From Clostridia bacterium (GTDB taxonomy: Bacteria > Bacillota > Clostridia > TANB77 > CAG-465): 64,000 bases of DNA. The notes under the pieces are model-generated. The model had not been told where the DNA came from. It made no database searches and saw only the letters and a list, made by a program, of their open reading frames with translations. Both the position numbers and the translations under genes were made by a program. Positions 35,541-44,809 of the stretch are shown piece by piece. Location of the stretch: NCBI GenBank assembly GCA_017534305.1, contig JAFWCU010000010.1:1-64000 (forward strand), given 5' to 3'. Positions within the stretch are counted from its first letter, which is position 1. The number at the start of each line of letters is the position of its first letter.

Positions 35541-36110
35541 ATGCGTTACAACGAGGGTATTTTTAAATGTGGACTAATAGTTGGAAGATTTCAGCATATA
35601 CATATTGGACATCAAAAACTTATAGATGCAGGACTAAAACTAACAGATAGATTGTTAGTTTTTATAGGAAATGCAAATAGTCCAATAGGCACAAGAAATC
35701 CATATGACTACGAGTATAGAAAATCACTTATTGAAATAATATATAAAGAAGAAATTAAAAAAGGAAAGCTAATAGTTGAGCCTTTGTATGATTATAGAGT
35801 TCCATTTGCTTTAACGCCAGAATGGGGAGATTATGTTTTAAATGAGGCCAAAACTATTTTGGGGCAAAAGCCAGAATTAATAATATATGGAAAAGATAAA
35901 GACATAAATAAATGCTTTTCTAAAATTGCAGTTGGAAGACTAACTGAATTAATAATTGATAGAAAAGAACTAGTGGTATCTGCAACGCAGATGAGAAACT
36001 ATCTAGAAGAAGATAATGAAACCGAATGGAAAAAGTATTCAGATGAAAAAATACATAGTAAATATAATGAACTTAAAAATATGCTAAAAGAAGCAAGTAA
36101 TAAAATATAG
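35541..36110 (+). CDS. Nicotinamide-nucleotide adenylyltransferase-like nucleotidyltransferase
   Basis: 189 residues. LIVGRFQHIHIGHQKLID carries the cytidylyltransferase-fold HxGH motif (H-I-G-H), FIGNANSPIGTRNPYDYEYRKSLI matches the archaeal-type NadM/NMNAT region that binds NMN, and VVSATQMRNYL is the (I)SxTxxR motif. It should join NMN (or a similar nucleotide) with ATP to give a dinucleotide. NadM-type proteins are less common in Firmicutes than NadD. pgi starts 12 bases after the stop, so the two are co-transcribed. Confidence 0.82.
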   Translation: MRYNEGIFKCGLIVGRFQHIHIGHQKLIDAGLKLTDRLLVFIGNANSPIGTRNPYDYEYRKSLIEIIYKEEIKKGKLIVEPLYDYRVPFALTPEWGDYVLNEAKTILGQKPELIIYGKDKDINKCFSKIAVGRLTELIIDRKELVVSATQMRNYLEEDNETEWKKYSDEKIHSKYNELKNMLKEASNKI

Positions 36111-36122
36111 GAGGTAGATTAT

Positions 36123-37433
36123 ATGCAAGGAATATTTTTAGATGATAGTGGTGTTAAACCTTTTATCAATGAAGAAGATTATGAAAAAATGTGCAAGAAA
36201 GTTGAAAAAGCACATGATATGCTAGAGAAGAAAAATGGAAAAGGAAAAGACATGCTAGGATGGATGGACCTACCAGCAAATAGAGATGAAGAAGAAATAG
36301 CAAGAATTAAAGCTGCCGCAGAAAGAATTAACAAACAAGCAGATGTTTTTGTAGTAGTTGGAATTGGCGGATCATATCTTGGAGCAAAAGCTATCATAGA
36401 TATTTTTGATAACACTTTTGCAAATCTCGAATCATACGCAGAAAGAAAACATCCACAAATAATATTTGCTGGAAACAACTTAAGTGGCAAATACTTAAGA
36501 AATTTAGTAGAGTTTCTAGAAGATAAGGAATTTGCAGTGAATGTTATTTCTAAATCTGGTTCTACACTAGAACCTGCAGTAACATTTAGGACATTAAAAC
36601 TACTTCTTGAACAAAAATATGGAGAGGTAATGGCAGCACAAAGAATATACGTTACAACAGATCCAGAAAAAGGTATTTTACATGATTTAGCTGTTAAAAA
36701 TGAATATGAGATGTTTAAAATACCAAGAGATGTTGGTGGTAGATATTCTGTTCTTACAGCAGTAGGACTACTTCCAATGGCTGTTGCAAATATTAACTTT
36801 GAAGATATACTAGATGGTGCACAATTTGCTTCATTTGTATTTAACAACAGGGATATTAACAATAATGATTGCTACAGATATGCACTATATAGAAACATGC
36901 TAAGAGAAAATGAAAAAGACATTGAGATTTTAGCAAGTTATGAGCCAAGTTTCCAATATTTTGTTGAATGGTATAAACAACTATTTGGTGAGTCTGAAGG
37001 AAAAGATGGAAAAGGTATTTATCCTTCAGGTGTAAACCTTACTACAGACCTTCACTCAATGGGACAACTAATTCAAGATGGTAAAAGAAATATCTTTGAA
37101 ACAGTATTAAACATACAAGTAGATAGAAGTCTTATATATCTTCCAGAAGTAGATGATGATTTTGATCACTTAAACTACTTAGCAGGAAAAGAAATAGACT
37201 ATATAAATAAACAAGCATTTGAGGGAACTCGTCAAGCACATATTGATGGTGGAGTACCAACTATGGTTCTAACACTTGAAGATGTAACTGAATACAATAT
37301 TGGCCAATTAATATACTTCTTTGAAAAAGCTTGTGCAATTAGCGGATATGTTCTAGGGGTAAATCCTTTTGATCAACCAGGTGTTGAAGCATATAAAAAG
37401 AACATGCTAGGATTACTAAAAAACGAAGAATAA
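36123..37433 (+). CDS. pgi: Glucose-6-phosphate isomerase
   Basis: 436 residues; it interconverts glucose-6-P and fructose-6-P. VVGIGGSYLGAKAIID is the phosphate-binding strand, VISKSGSTLEPAVTFR the sugar-phosphate SIS motif, RYSVLTAVGLLPMAV follows, and GKEIDYINKQAFEGTRQAH includes the catalytic region. The length fits the short bacterial PGI class. AGGAGG precedes ATG 36123. The rest of lower glycolysis lies 20 kb downstream. Confidence 0.97.
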   Translation: MQGIFLDDSGVKPFINEEDYEKMCKKVEKAHDMLEKKNGKGKDMLGWMDLPANRDEEEIARIKAAAERINKQADVFVVVGIGGSYLGAKAIIDIFDNTFANLESYAERKHPQIIFAGNNLSGKYLRNLVEFLEDKEFAVNVISKSGSTLEPAVTFRTLKLLLEQKYGEVMAAQRIYVTTDPEKGILHDLAVKNEYEMFKIPRDVGGRYSVLTAVGLLPMAVANINFEDILDGAQFASFVFNNRDINNNDCYRYALYRNMLRENEKDIEILASYEPSFQYFVEWYKQLFGESEGKDGKGIYPSGVNLTTDLHSMGQLIQDGKRNIFETVLNIQVDRSLIYLPEVDDDFDHLNYLAGKEIDYINKQAFEGTRQAHIDGGVPTMVLTLEDVTEYNIGQLIYFFEKACAISGYVLGVNPFDQPGVEAYKKNMLGLLKNEE

Positions 37434-37477
37434 TATCATAACAATAAGCTAGGAAGTTATTAACATTTACATAAATA

Positions 37478-37506
37478 TTTACAAATAAAAATTATTGTGA
37501 TATAAT
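37478..37506 (+). promoter_or_regulatory. Promoter of the SSB-like gene
   Basis: TTTACA, 17-base spacer, TATAAT. Confidence 0.7.
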
Positions 37507-37582
37507 CCTTGTGTCACAGTAATTTTTTTAAGAAAAGATACATAAGATTAAATATAACAATAAACATTAAGGAGGAAAATAA

Positions 37583-38239
37583 GTGGAAAATTATATGGAA
37601 AACAACAACGTTCAAATAGGCGGAGAAATTGTTAAACTTCCTGAGTTTAGCCATGAGGTTTTTGAAGAAAAATTCTATAAATTTGAAATAAAAACAAAAA
37701 GACTAAGTGAATATGATGACATATTACCAGCTATTGTATCTGAAAGATTAGTAAATATTGAAGATATGAAGCTTGGAGATATGGTAGTTATAAATGGTCA
37801 ATTTAGATCATATAATCTTCAAACAGAAACAAGAAGTAAATTAGTTTTATCTATATTTGTTAAAGAAATAGAACTAACAGATGATATAAATTGTTTAACT
37901 TTAAATGATGCAAGCTTAATTGGATATATTTGTAAAGAACCAATTTACAGAAAAACTCCACTTGGAAGAGAAATTGCAGATGTTTTAATTGCTGTAAATA
38001 GAACATATAGAAAATCAGACTACATACCATGTATATTGTGGGGAAGAAATGCAAAATATTGTGATACTTTAAAAGTAGGAGATTTAGTAAAACTTAGTGG
38101 TAGAATTCAATCAAGAAATTATGAAAAGAAACTACCAGATGGAACAGTAATTAACAAGACTGCATATGAAATTTCTGTATCAAAATTTGCAAGTATTGAA
38201 AAAGAAGAAAATAAAGAAAATAATGAGGAACAAGAATAA
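37583..38239 (+). CDS. Single-stranded DNA-binding protein-like, two OB folds
   Basis: 218 residues. The C-terminal half is SSB-like: LIGYICKEPIYRKTPLGREIADVLIAVNRTYRKSDYIPCILWGRNAKYC, with VGDLVKLSGRIQSRNYEKK. The N-terminal half (KFYKFEIKTKRLSEYDDILPAIVSE, LGDMVVINGQFRSYN) looks like a second OB fold. The acidic tail ENKENNEEQE lacks the DDDIPF tip that canonical SSB uses to recruit partners, so this is probably a paralogue with a special task. GTG 37583 is 7 bases after AGGAGG and is the likely start. It directly precedes the type IV locus. Confidence 0.82.
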   Translation: MENYMENNNVQIGGEIVKLPEFSHEVFEEKFYKFEIKTKRLSEYDDILPAIVSERLVNIEDMKLGDMVVINGQFRSYNLQTETRSKLVLSIFVKEIELTDDINCLTLNDASLIGYICKEPIYRKTPLGREIADVLIAVNRTYRKSDYIPCILWGRNAKYCDTLKVGDLVKLSGRIQSRNYEKKLPDGTVINKTAYEISVSKFASIEKEENKENNEEQE

Positions 38240-38256
38240 TACTTGTTCCTCTTTTT
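38225..38256. terminator. Terminator between the SSB-like and M23 genes
   Basis: GAGGAACAAG / CTTGTTCCTC stem with T run; it overlaps the end of the SSB-like gene. Confidence 0.85.
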
Positions 38257-38749
38257 ATATCATAGCTAATGGATTAACTGTATATCCATCTTTTAAAACC
38301 ATAAAATGTAAATGTGGTCCAGTTGTATTTCCATTCATTATTCCTGAACTTAAATATTGTGGGCCAACATGGCCTATGATTTGGCCTTTTTGTACAAAGT
38401 CACCAACATTAACAAGAAATGTTTCATCTGTGTGACAATACATAGTAGAAATGCCAGAACCATGGGAAATAGATATAGTATTACCAGATCCATCACTCAT
38501 AAAACCAACATAATCTACTATACCTGATTCTGCAGCGTAAATGTTACTTCCTTGTGGAGCAAGAAAGTCTATGCCATTATGAAAGTTAGATTTACCATAT
38601 AGTAATCTAAAACCATAATATGAAGATATAGCTGTATATTCAGTTGGATAACCAAGCTCATCGGATGAAAAAACACCAATGATATATACAGAATATGTCA
38701 TAAATATTGCAATAGCAATTAAAATAATAGTTAAAAATAGTTTTTTCAT
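38255..38749 (-). CDS. M23 (LytM-type) peptidase, membrane-anchored
   Basis: 164 residues: one N-terminal membrane segment (~4-26) then an M23 domain with HNGIDFLAP (HxxxD zinc ligands), VDYVGFMSDGSGNTISISHG, YCHTDETF and HLHF (HxH). All four zinc/catalytic positions are present, so it should cleave peptide cross-links in peptidoglycan, at the outer face of the membrane. It is divergent from the first pilin gene; wall remodelling near a secretion channel would fit but is not shown. Confidence 0.9.
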   Translation of the reverse strand: MKKLFLTIILIAIAIFMTYSVYIIGVFSSDELGYPTEYTAISSYYGFRLLYGKSNFHNGIDFLAPQGSNIYAAESGIVDYVGFMSDGSGNTISISHGSGISTMYCHTDETFLVNVGDFVQKGQIIGHVGPQYLSSGIMNGNTTGPHLHFMVLKDGYTVNPLAMI

Positions 38750-38868
38750 TCCTTATCACCGGAATTATTATATTACACAATTATGAAATGTAAATAAAAT
38801 ATTTGTGAAAAAATGTGTAAATTCTGGTAAAAAAACTAGTTATTTTTTAATCCAAAAATAGAAAAGTA

Positions 38869-38897
38869 TTGATTTATAGACAATTAAATGGTATAAT
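38869..38897 (+). promoter_or_regulatory. Promoter of the first pilin gene
   Basis: TTGATT, 17-base spacer, TATAAT. The pilin start (38931) follows behind AAAGGAGGGG. Confidence 0.75.
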
Positions 38898-38930
38898 ATA
38901 AGTATAGAGTAAACAAAGGAGGGGTTTGCG

Positions 38931-39242
38931 ATGAAAAAATTTATGTTAAGAGTAATGCCAGTTGTTTTAGTTGCTGCTTTAGTACTAACTAACTGGGTAA
39001 ATGCTGCCGGAATTAGCTCAGTTACAAACTTTGCTCAAAAAATTGCTGATACAGTTATTACTGTTGTACAAATCCTTGCAGTTGCAGCTGTTGTTGTAGC
39101 TGGTGTTAGATATATGTTTGCTGGTGCAGACAAAAAATCTGAAATCAAGGATAGCATGATTGTATTAGTTGTTGGTGGTATATTAGTATTCGCAGCTGGT
39201 GCAGTTATTAGACTTATTACTCAAGTTGGTAATGAACTATAA
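38931..39242 (+). CDS. VirB2/TrbC-like pilin 1
   Basis: 103 residues: signal peptide (RVMPVVLVAALVLTNWVNA, cleavage likely after AxA near residue 25), then two hydrophobic helices joined by GVRYMFAGADKKSEIKDSM, the short basic/acidic hairpin typical of VirB2/TrbC pilins. The mature subunit would be ~78 residues. It has its own promoter, a very strong SD and its own terminator, a unit separate from the rest of the locus, as expected for a subunit needed in many copies. Confidence 0.85.
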   Translation: MKKFMLRVMPVVLVAALVLTNWVNAAGISSVTNFAQKIADTVITVVQILAVAAVVVAGVRYMFAGADKKSEIKDSMIVLVVGGILVFAAGAVIRLITQVGNEL

Positions 39243-39259
39243 TAGCAACAATGCAGATG

Positions 39260-39290
39260 AAAAATCTCAATCCAAAGGATTGAGATTTTT
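39260..39290 (+). terminator. Strong terminator after pilin 1
   Basis: AAAAATCTCAATCC-AAA-GGATTGAGATTTTT, a perfect 14-base stem. Confidence 0.93.
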
Positions 39291-39383
39291 TATTTTTTTA
39301 TGTATAATTTTTTTATGAAAAAAAGTATGTTTTTAGGTTACATAAAAAAGTGCTTGGTTTTGGTGAAAAATAAGCTAAAATCA

Positions 39384-39412
39384 TTGAAAAATACCTAAAA
39401 ATATTATATAAT
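39384..39412 (+). promoter_or_regulatory. Promoter of pilin 2
   Basis: TTGAAA, 17-base spacer ending ATTA, TATAAT. The 12 bases through the -10 box are the same as in the promoters at 55059 and 56088. Confidence 0.75.
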
Positions 39413-39456
39413 TATAATAAGAGAAAATGTACTTTTCAAGGAGAGGAGTGATAAAA

Positions 39457-39825
39457 ATGAAAAAAGCATTAATTAGAACATTTGTAGCAATATTTGTTAT
39501 TGGAATAATCTTTGCAAGTGAATTAAATGTTTTTGCAGATCTAGGTGGTGCATATAATCCAGGACTAGTAACAGAAAACCACAGCGAATCAGGATTTGAA
39601 ACTAAAGTTACAAATATTGGTAAAGGAATAGCAAGAATACTACAAATAATAGCTACAGTTGGTGTAGTAATCACTGGATTTAAATATATGACATCTGCAG
39701 ATGCATCAGAAAAAAGTAAAATAAAAGAAACATTAATTTGGATGTGCGTAGGATTATTATTTGTAACTAGTGCAAATGCAATCATATCTCTTGTAGCAAG
39801 AGCAGGACAACAAGCGTTAAGATAA
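39457..39825 (+). CDS. VirB2/TrbC-like pilin 2
   Basis: 122 residues: signal-type start (KKALIRTFVAIFVIGIIFASELNVFA), a ~30-residue polar segment (GGAYNPGLVTENHSE), then the two-helix pilin module: GIARILQIIATVGVVITGFKYMTSADASEKSKIKETLIWMCVGLLFV. Compared with pilin 1 the module is alignable across both helices and the loop, with an extra polar stretch after the signal. SD GAGAGGAG precedes ATG 39457; the upstream in-frame ATG 39427 precedes the SD and is unlikely. Confidence 0.82.
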   Translation: MKKALIRTFVAIFVIGIIFASELNVFADLGGAYNPGLVTENHSESGFETKVTNIGKGIARILQIIATVGVVITGFKYMTSADASEKSKIKETLIWMCVGLLFVTSANAIISLVARAGQQALR

Positions 39826-39949
39826 TTAGATAACATTGTTACAAAAATATTAAAAAAAAATTAAAGTTTACTAAAACACAATAATTAATAATATTATATG
39901 CTATAATTTAAAAAGAAAATAAAGTGATATAGAAAAGTAGGTGATAAAA

Positions 39950-40642
39950 ATGAGAAGATTAAATCAAAACAAATCAAGCAAGATTAACAGAATACTATCA
40001 AAGATTATCAGCATTACAATGATTGTTATGATGCTTATGTCAATGATAACAACAACTTGGGCAGCAAGTAACGATTATGATTTCTGGGATGCTGGTAGAG
40101 ATTGGTTTAAAGATGGGGAAACAAATGTATATATAGACGGTAACGTATTAAGCCAAATTGCAAGAATAGTTGAAGTTGTTGGAACAGGTGTAATATCAAT
40201 AGCAACAGTTGTTCTTGGTATCAGATATGTATTAGGTAGTGCAACACAAAAAGCAGATGTTAAAGATAATATGATAACACTATTTATAGCTTGTATATTC
40301 TTCTTTGGATGGACAAACCTAAGAACTATATTAATTAAAGGCGTTACATTTAGTGGAGTAGGTGTAGCACAAGGTGGAATAAACGGTAACTCTAGCGTTA
40401 TAGGCTTAAATCAACCAACACTAGAAGCATCATTTGGAACAATATTTGGAATAGTTCTAACTATAGCAAAAATAATTGCATTAATTGCAACAGTATATAT
40501 TGGATTTAAATTTGTATTCTCAGGAGCAGATGGAAAATCACAATTAAAAGAAAAAGGTATTATGTACATCATCGGTATCATATTAATATTCGCAACAATA
40601 AACGTACTATCATTCGTATCTGATGTAGCTACAGGACTATAA
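39950..40642 (+). CDS. Tandem double VirB2/TrbC-like pilin (pilin 3)
   Basis: 230 residues: signal segment (ISITMIVMMLMSMITTTWAAS), a polar region, then two successive pilin modules. Module 1 has IARIVEVVGTGVISIATVVLGIRYVLGSATQKADVKDNM; module 2 has VLTIAKIIALIATVYIGFKFVFSGADGKSQLKEKG. Each repeats the helix - (G)I/FxY/F-x-(F/G)-(S/A)-A-x-x-K-(S/A)-x-(L/V)-K - helix pattern of pilins 1 and 2. A two-pilin fusion is unusual for VirB2. The next gene starts 15 bases after the stop, beginning the long operon. ATG 39950 is preferred over GTG 39941, which overlaps the SD. Confidence 0.8.
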   Translation: MRRLNQNKSSKINRILSKIISITMIVMMLMSMITTTWAASNDYDFWDAGRDWFKDGETNVYIDGNVLSQIARIVEVVGTGVISIATVVLGIRYVLGSATQKADVKDNMITLFIACIFFFGWTNLRTILIKGVTFSGVGVAQGGINGNSSVIGLNQPTLEASFGTIFGIVLTIAKIIALIATVYIGFKFVFSGADGKSQLKEKGIMYIIGIILIFATINVLSFVSDVATGL

Positions 40643-40657
40643 TAATGGAGGTTGAAT

Positions 40658-41062
40658 ATGGGAAGATCTTATACAGTACCTAGAAGTGCCAAAGGCGAAA
40701 CAAGAATTTTATATATCTTCACGTTAAAGTCTTTGGCAATTACTTTGCTTTTTGTCGCAATTGGTTTCTTTATTGCTACTTTTATTAGCAAATTTGCTCC
40801 TTTAGGGTTGGTAGCAAAAGTAATAGTGTGTGGTGTGTTTGGACTATTTGGTTTCATAATTGGAGCAGCCAAAATCCCAGACAGTCCATTCATGGGACCA
40901 TTACAAAAAGCAGGTGGAGAAGAAATATTTACAATTCTACTAAGACTCATGACTTTTGGTAGAAGAAAGAAAATATATATTTATGGAAAAACTAGAGAAA
41001 AAAATGAAATAAAAATTGATGACAACAAAAAAGAAGGAATTCTTGGAAAGTTTAAATTTTAA
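40658..41062 (+). CDS. PrgI family protein (VirB3-like)
   Basis: 134 residues: YTVPRSAKGETRILYIFTLKSLAI is the PrgI opening, then two membrane helices (~22-45 and ~52-74), PDSPFMGPLQKAGGEEIFTILLRLMTFGRRKKIYIY, and a Lys-rich tail. PrgI proteins take the VirB3 place beside the VirB4 ATPase in Gram-positive conjugation systems. SD GGAGG precedes ATG 40658. It belongs to the operon running to 54607. Confidence 0.85.
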   Translation: MGRSYTVPRSAKGETRILYIFTLKSLAITLLFVAIGFFIATFISKFAPLGLVAKVIVCGVFGLFGFIIGAAKIPDSPFMGPLQKAGGEEIFTILLRLMTFGRRKKIYIYGKTREKNEIKIDDNKKEGILGKFKF

Positions 41063-41086
41063 TAAAATTAAATAAGAGGTGAAAAA

Positions 41087-42769
41087 ATGGTATATATAAC
41101 TATCGGAATCATAGCAATAATATTAATGCTTCTGTTCTTCATAATAATGCTTTTATTGACAAGAAATTCAGGAAGCAATTTAAACACTATAGATAGCAAA
41201 GGAAAGATACTTGATGAAAAAGGAGAAATAGATAAAGAAGCAGAAGAGGCTGAAAGAGCATCTGCAAGCAGAAGAAAATCTACTACTTCTAAAGCAAGTA
41301 CATCTACTGATCCTAAAGATGCAATCAAAAGAGAAGATGTATTCAAATTTATGGAATTTGATAGAATTCTTGACGGAATGATTGTTCAAAAAAATGGTTC
41401 TAGATTTACAAAAGCTATCAAATGTAAAGGAATAAACTACGACTTAATGTCAGAAGTAGAACAATTAGCTGTTGAAGAAGGTTTTATAACATTCTTAAAT
41501 ACTTTAAAATATCCTATTCAATTATATGTTCAAGCTGAAAATATAGATTTAAGTAATACTATTAGAGACTATGAACGTAATGTTGAAGGATTAAAGAATG
41601 AATACAATTCAGTTAACGAACAATATCAAAAAATGGCTAGTTCTTTTGATGTTGATGAAATTGAATTACAAAAAGTTTCTAAAAACAGAGACAGCTTAAC
41701 AAATGTATATGAATATGCCGTAGATATGATAAAAAATGTAGAAAAGATGAATAGAAACAAGAGAATGCTTCAAAGAAACTTCTACATATTACTTTCATAT
41801 AGTACTTCTGAGATTACATCAGTAGAAAAGTTCAATAAAACTGAATTAATAGATATGTGTTCAACTGAGTTGACTACAAGATGTCAAGCTGTGCTTGGCG
41901 CGTTAGCTTCTTGTTCAGTAACTGGTAACGTACTAGATTCTAATGAACTAGCACAATTACTATACAATGCATATAACAGAGATGATGCAAGTATAATGAA
42001 CATAAAAGATAGTATTGATTCAGGATTCTTTAGATTATATACCGTTTCAGAAGATGCATTCACAAAGAGACAAGAAGAACTTGAAAATTATTTAAATGAT
42101 AAAGCAAGATTAAAAGCTTTAGAAGCAATAAAACTTGCAATTTTAAATAATGACTATAAAACTCCAGCAAGAGAGGTTTTAGAAGAAGAAGAAGAGACAG
42201 CAAAAAGGGCAACAAATCTAATTAACCATGAAGATTATGATCCTGAAATAAAAAAAGCAGTAAATAAAGTGATATTAGATGATTTTAGAAATACTAAAAA
42301 ATCTCTATTAGAGCAAGACGCTGAACAAAAAAGAATGTTTGTTGAAGATGCAAAAAATGATGAAGTTGAAATGAACAATCTTAAACAAAAAATAGATAAC
42401 TTCGAAAAGAATAATCCTACTGTTGCAAACGCAAGTAAGCGTGCAGAAGAAAAAGAAAAACAAGAAGAGGAAAGCAAAAAAGAAGAAATTCAAAATGTAC
42501 AAGAAAAAGCAAATGTTCAATCAGCACCTGATGTTCAATTATATTCTAATGAAGAACAAACAAATCAAAATATAGGAAGCGAAATCAATGTTGAAAAAAC
42601 ACAACAAGAAAATATAAACAATCAACCGGTTCAACCAGTTCAACCTGTTCAACCAGTAGAACAAAATATTCAACCACAACCACAACAAGAGCCGGTTTCA
42701 TCTATTCCAACACCTAACATATATGATGACACATCTAATGATGAAGACGATGAAAATATAATTATTTAA
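41087..42769 (+). CDS. VirB4 N-domain-like membrane-anchored protein
   Basis: 560 residues: one N-terminal helix (~2-25), a Ser/Thr/Lys-rich linker, then a domain starting FMEFDRILDGMIVQKNGSRFTKAIKCKGINYDLMSEVEQLAVEEGF, which resembles the N-terminal non-ATPase domain of TraC/VirB4 proteins. Long coiled-coil-prone stretches follow (~155-250 and ~370-470). The tail is Gln/Pro-rich with a PVQPVQPVQPVEQ repeat (residues ~513-530). There is no Walker motif. The true VirB4 ATPase is the next gene; this one may be an inner-membrane adaptor for it. Confidence 0.75.
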   Translation: MVYITIGIIAIILMLLFFIIMLLLTRNSGSNLNTIDSKGKILDEKGEIDKEAEEAERASASRRKSTTSKASTSTDPKDAIKREDVFKFMEFDRILDGMIVQKNGSRFTKAIKCKGINYDLMSEVEQLAVEEGFITFLNTLKYPIQLYVQAENIDLSNTIRDYERNVEGLKNEYNSVNEQYQKMASSFDVDEIELQKVSKNRDSLTNVYEYAVDMIKNVEKMNRNKRMLQRNFYILLSYSTSEITSVEKFNKTELIDMCSTELTTRCQAVLGALASCSVTGNVLDSNELAQLLYNAYNRDDASIMNIKDSIDSGFFRLYTVSEDAFTKRQEELENYLNDKARLKALEAIKLAILNNDYKTPAREVLEEEEETAKRATNLINHEDYDPEIKKAVNKVILDDFRNTKKSLLEQDAEQKRMFVEDAKNDEVEMNNLKQKIDNFEKNNPTVANASKRAEEKEKQEEESKKEEIQNVQEKANVQSAPDVQLYSNEEQTNQNIGSEINVEKTQQENINNQPVQPVQPVQPVEQNIQPQPQQEPVSSIPTPNIYDDTSNDEDDENIII

Positions 42770-42784
42770 TAGGAGATGTATGAT

Positions 42785-44794
42785 ATGAGCGAAAAGAAAG
42801 AGAAGAAATTATCAAGAAAAGAGCTAAGAAAATTAGAAGCCGAAAAACAAAAAAGCCAAAAAATTGAAGTTAACGAAAATGATGAAGTAAATCGTCTTGA
42901 ACAAAATAAATCAACAATACATGATTTAATGGCTCCTTCTGGAATAGATTGTTCTCATTTTGATTACCTAGAGATTTTCTCAAAAGTATCAAGATTTGCC
43001 AGAACATTCTATATTACAACAATTCCTAGACAAGCTACATTTCCATACTTCCTAGCACCACTATATGAATTTGGAGATGCAAATACATCAGTTTATATCA
43101 ATCCTATAAATGAAAGTGATTCTATTAAAGATTTAGGTAAGAGTATCGTTGAACTTGAATCTGAAAGAATGGTTGCTAATAACAGAGGAGATATAAACAG
43201 ATTATCAGTTTTAGGAACAAAACAAGCAGAAGCAGAAGAATTAAGAGACCAAATTGCTGCAGGTTACAACAAATTATTTGATGCAACAATTGTATGCACA
43301 TTATTTGCATATAGCAAAGCAGAATTAGATAAAAACTCAGAAGTTTTAACTATGGAAGCTTCAAAAAACCAATTAGGTTTAAAAACAGCATGGGCTTTAC
43401 AAGAGGAAGGTTTCAAATCTAACTTACCTTTAAATGATAATAAAATATCAAGAAAACATACTTTTGATAGAGGATCAATGGCAACTGTATTTCCATTTGT
43501 TAATGCAGATGCGGGTATGAATACAGGTATTCCAATTGGAATAAACAAACAAACAGGTCTACCACTAATATTTGATAACTTCAGTAGAAGCTTAACAAAT
43601 TACAATATGATTATATTTGGTAAATCTGGTTCTGGTAAATCCGTTACAATTAAAACAATTATGGCAAGATCTGCTATATTAATGGGTGTTGAAAACCTAG
43701 TACTAGATGCTGAAGGTGAGTATACAGTCGTTGCAGATTCTTTAAGAGGAATAAACGTAGATATAAGTCCAACTTCAAGTACAATCATTAATATATTTGA
43801 TCTTGAAACAGAAATTGTAAAAGATGAAATAACAGGAAGAGATAGAATTGAACTTAATGTTGAAAATAAAGTTGAAGACGTTACACAAGCTCTTCTAACA
43901 ATGGCAAGAGGTGCAACAAAATCTGAAGAAGTAAACGAGTTAACAAAACAAATAATAGCAGAAATTGTTGCTGAAGAATATAAAGCTAGAGGAATAACAA
44001 GTGATCCCGAATCATTATATGAAGAAGGAACAGATAATAATGGCTTAGGAAAAACTAAAAAAGAAATGCCAACAATATCTAGCTGGTATGATAGATTAGT
44101 TAGAAAAAATGATGAAAATACAATCGATACTTACCAATATCACTTTGACTATTTAATTAAGGTTATGAAACAATATTGTAAGAAATTTAATGGTCAAATG
44201 GCATACTTTGATGGACAATCAACTTTCGAGTTATTAGAAAGTTGTCCATTCATAAATATTAATATATCAAAACTAGAAGAAAGATTTGCTAGACCACTAG
44301 CACAACAAATACTTCTATCTTGGATTTGGGAAAAATATGTTAAGAAAAACAGTGAGGATAGAACAAAAGCACGTTCAAAAAGAGTACTTGTCGATGAGGC
44401 ATGGATGCTTCTAGCATATCCAGAAGCTGTTGATTTCTTAAATACAATGGCAAGACGTGCTAGAAAAAGAAATGTATCTCTTACTGTTGTATCTCAAAAA
44501 TTCCAAGACTTTTATGAGAATAAGAACTGTCAAGCAGTATTAACATCTGCAGAAACAAAATTATTCCTAGCACAAGATAAAGCAGAAATTGAGTACTTAA
44601 AAGAAGTATTTAAACTAAGTGAAGGTGAAGCAAACTTCTTAATTACATGTTCACGTGGTGAAGGTTTAATTAAAATAGGTTATAGCTCAGCAGTTATATC
44701 AATTCAACCTACACAAAAAGAATTTGAATTCGTTGAAACTAACCTACAAAAGATTATTGAAATGAGAAAGAAAAAAGCATTAGCAAGTGAATAG
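42785..44794 (+). CDS. virB4: VirB4-type ATPase of the type IV secretion system
   Basis: 669 residues. A charged N-terminal tail, then the VirB4 N domain (RFARTFYITTIPRQATFPYFLAPLYEF) and the RecA-like C-terminal ATPase with Walker A GKSGSGKS from residue 279 and Walker B RVLVDEAWMLL with D537/E538; VVSQKFQDFYENKNCQAVLTSAETKLFL is the typical sensor and C-terminal segment. It energises channel and pilus assembly at the inner face of the membrane. ATG 42785 is 9 bases after AGGAG; the ATG at 42776 directly abuts the SD. Confidence 0.95.
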   Translation: MSEKKEKKLSRKELRKLEAEKQKSQKIEVNENDEVNRLEQNKSTIHDLMAPSGIDCSHFDYLEIFSKVSRFARTFYITTIPRQATFPYFLAPLYEFGDANTSVYINPINESDSIKDLGKSIVELESERMVANNRGDINRLSVLGTKQAEAEELRDQIAAGYNKLFDATIVCTLFAYSKAELDKNSEVLTMEASKNQLGLKTAWALQEEGFKSNLPLNDNKISRKHTFDRGSMATVFPFVNADAGMNTGIPIGINKQTGLPLIFDNFSRSLTNYNMIIFGKSGSGKSVTIKTIMARSAILMGVENLVLDAEGEYTVVADSLRGINVDISPTSSTIINIFDLETEIVKDEITGRDRIELNVENKVEDVTQALLTMARGATKSEEVNELTKQIIAEIVAEEYKARGITSDPESLYEEGTDNNGLGKTKKEMPTISSWYDRLVRKNDENTIDTYQYHFDYLIKVMKQYCKKFNGQMAYFDGQSTFELLESCPFININISKLEERFARPLAQQILLSWIWEKYVKKNSEDRTKARSKRVLVDEAWMLLAYPEAVDFLNTMARRARKRNVSLTVVSQKFQDFYENKNCQAVLTSAETKLFLAQDKAEIEYLKEVFKLSEGEANFLITCSRGEGLIKIGYSSAVISIQPTQKEFEFVETNLQKIIEMRKKKALASE

Positions 44795-44809
44795 ATAAGG
44801 AGGAAAACA

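Noticed and set aside
39381..39836. Minus-strand open frame of 151 codons over pilin 2
   Set aside because: Shadow frame with no SD; the plus strand has promoter, SD, signal peptide and pilin helices.
42620..42700. CRISPR-like short repeats
   Set aside because: They are in-frame PVQ codon repeats in the tail of the 41087 gene, without spacers. No CRISPR array or cas gene is seen anywhere in the window.
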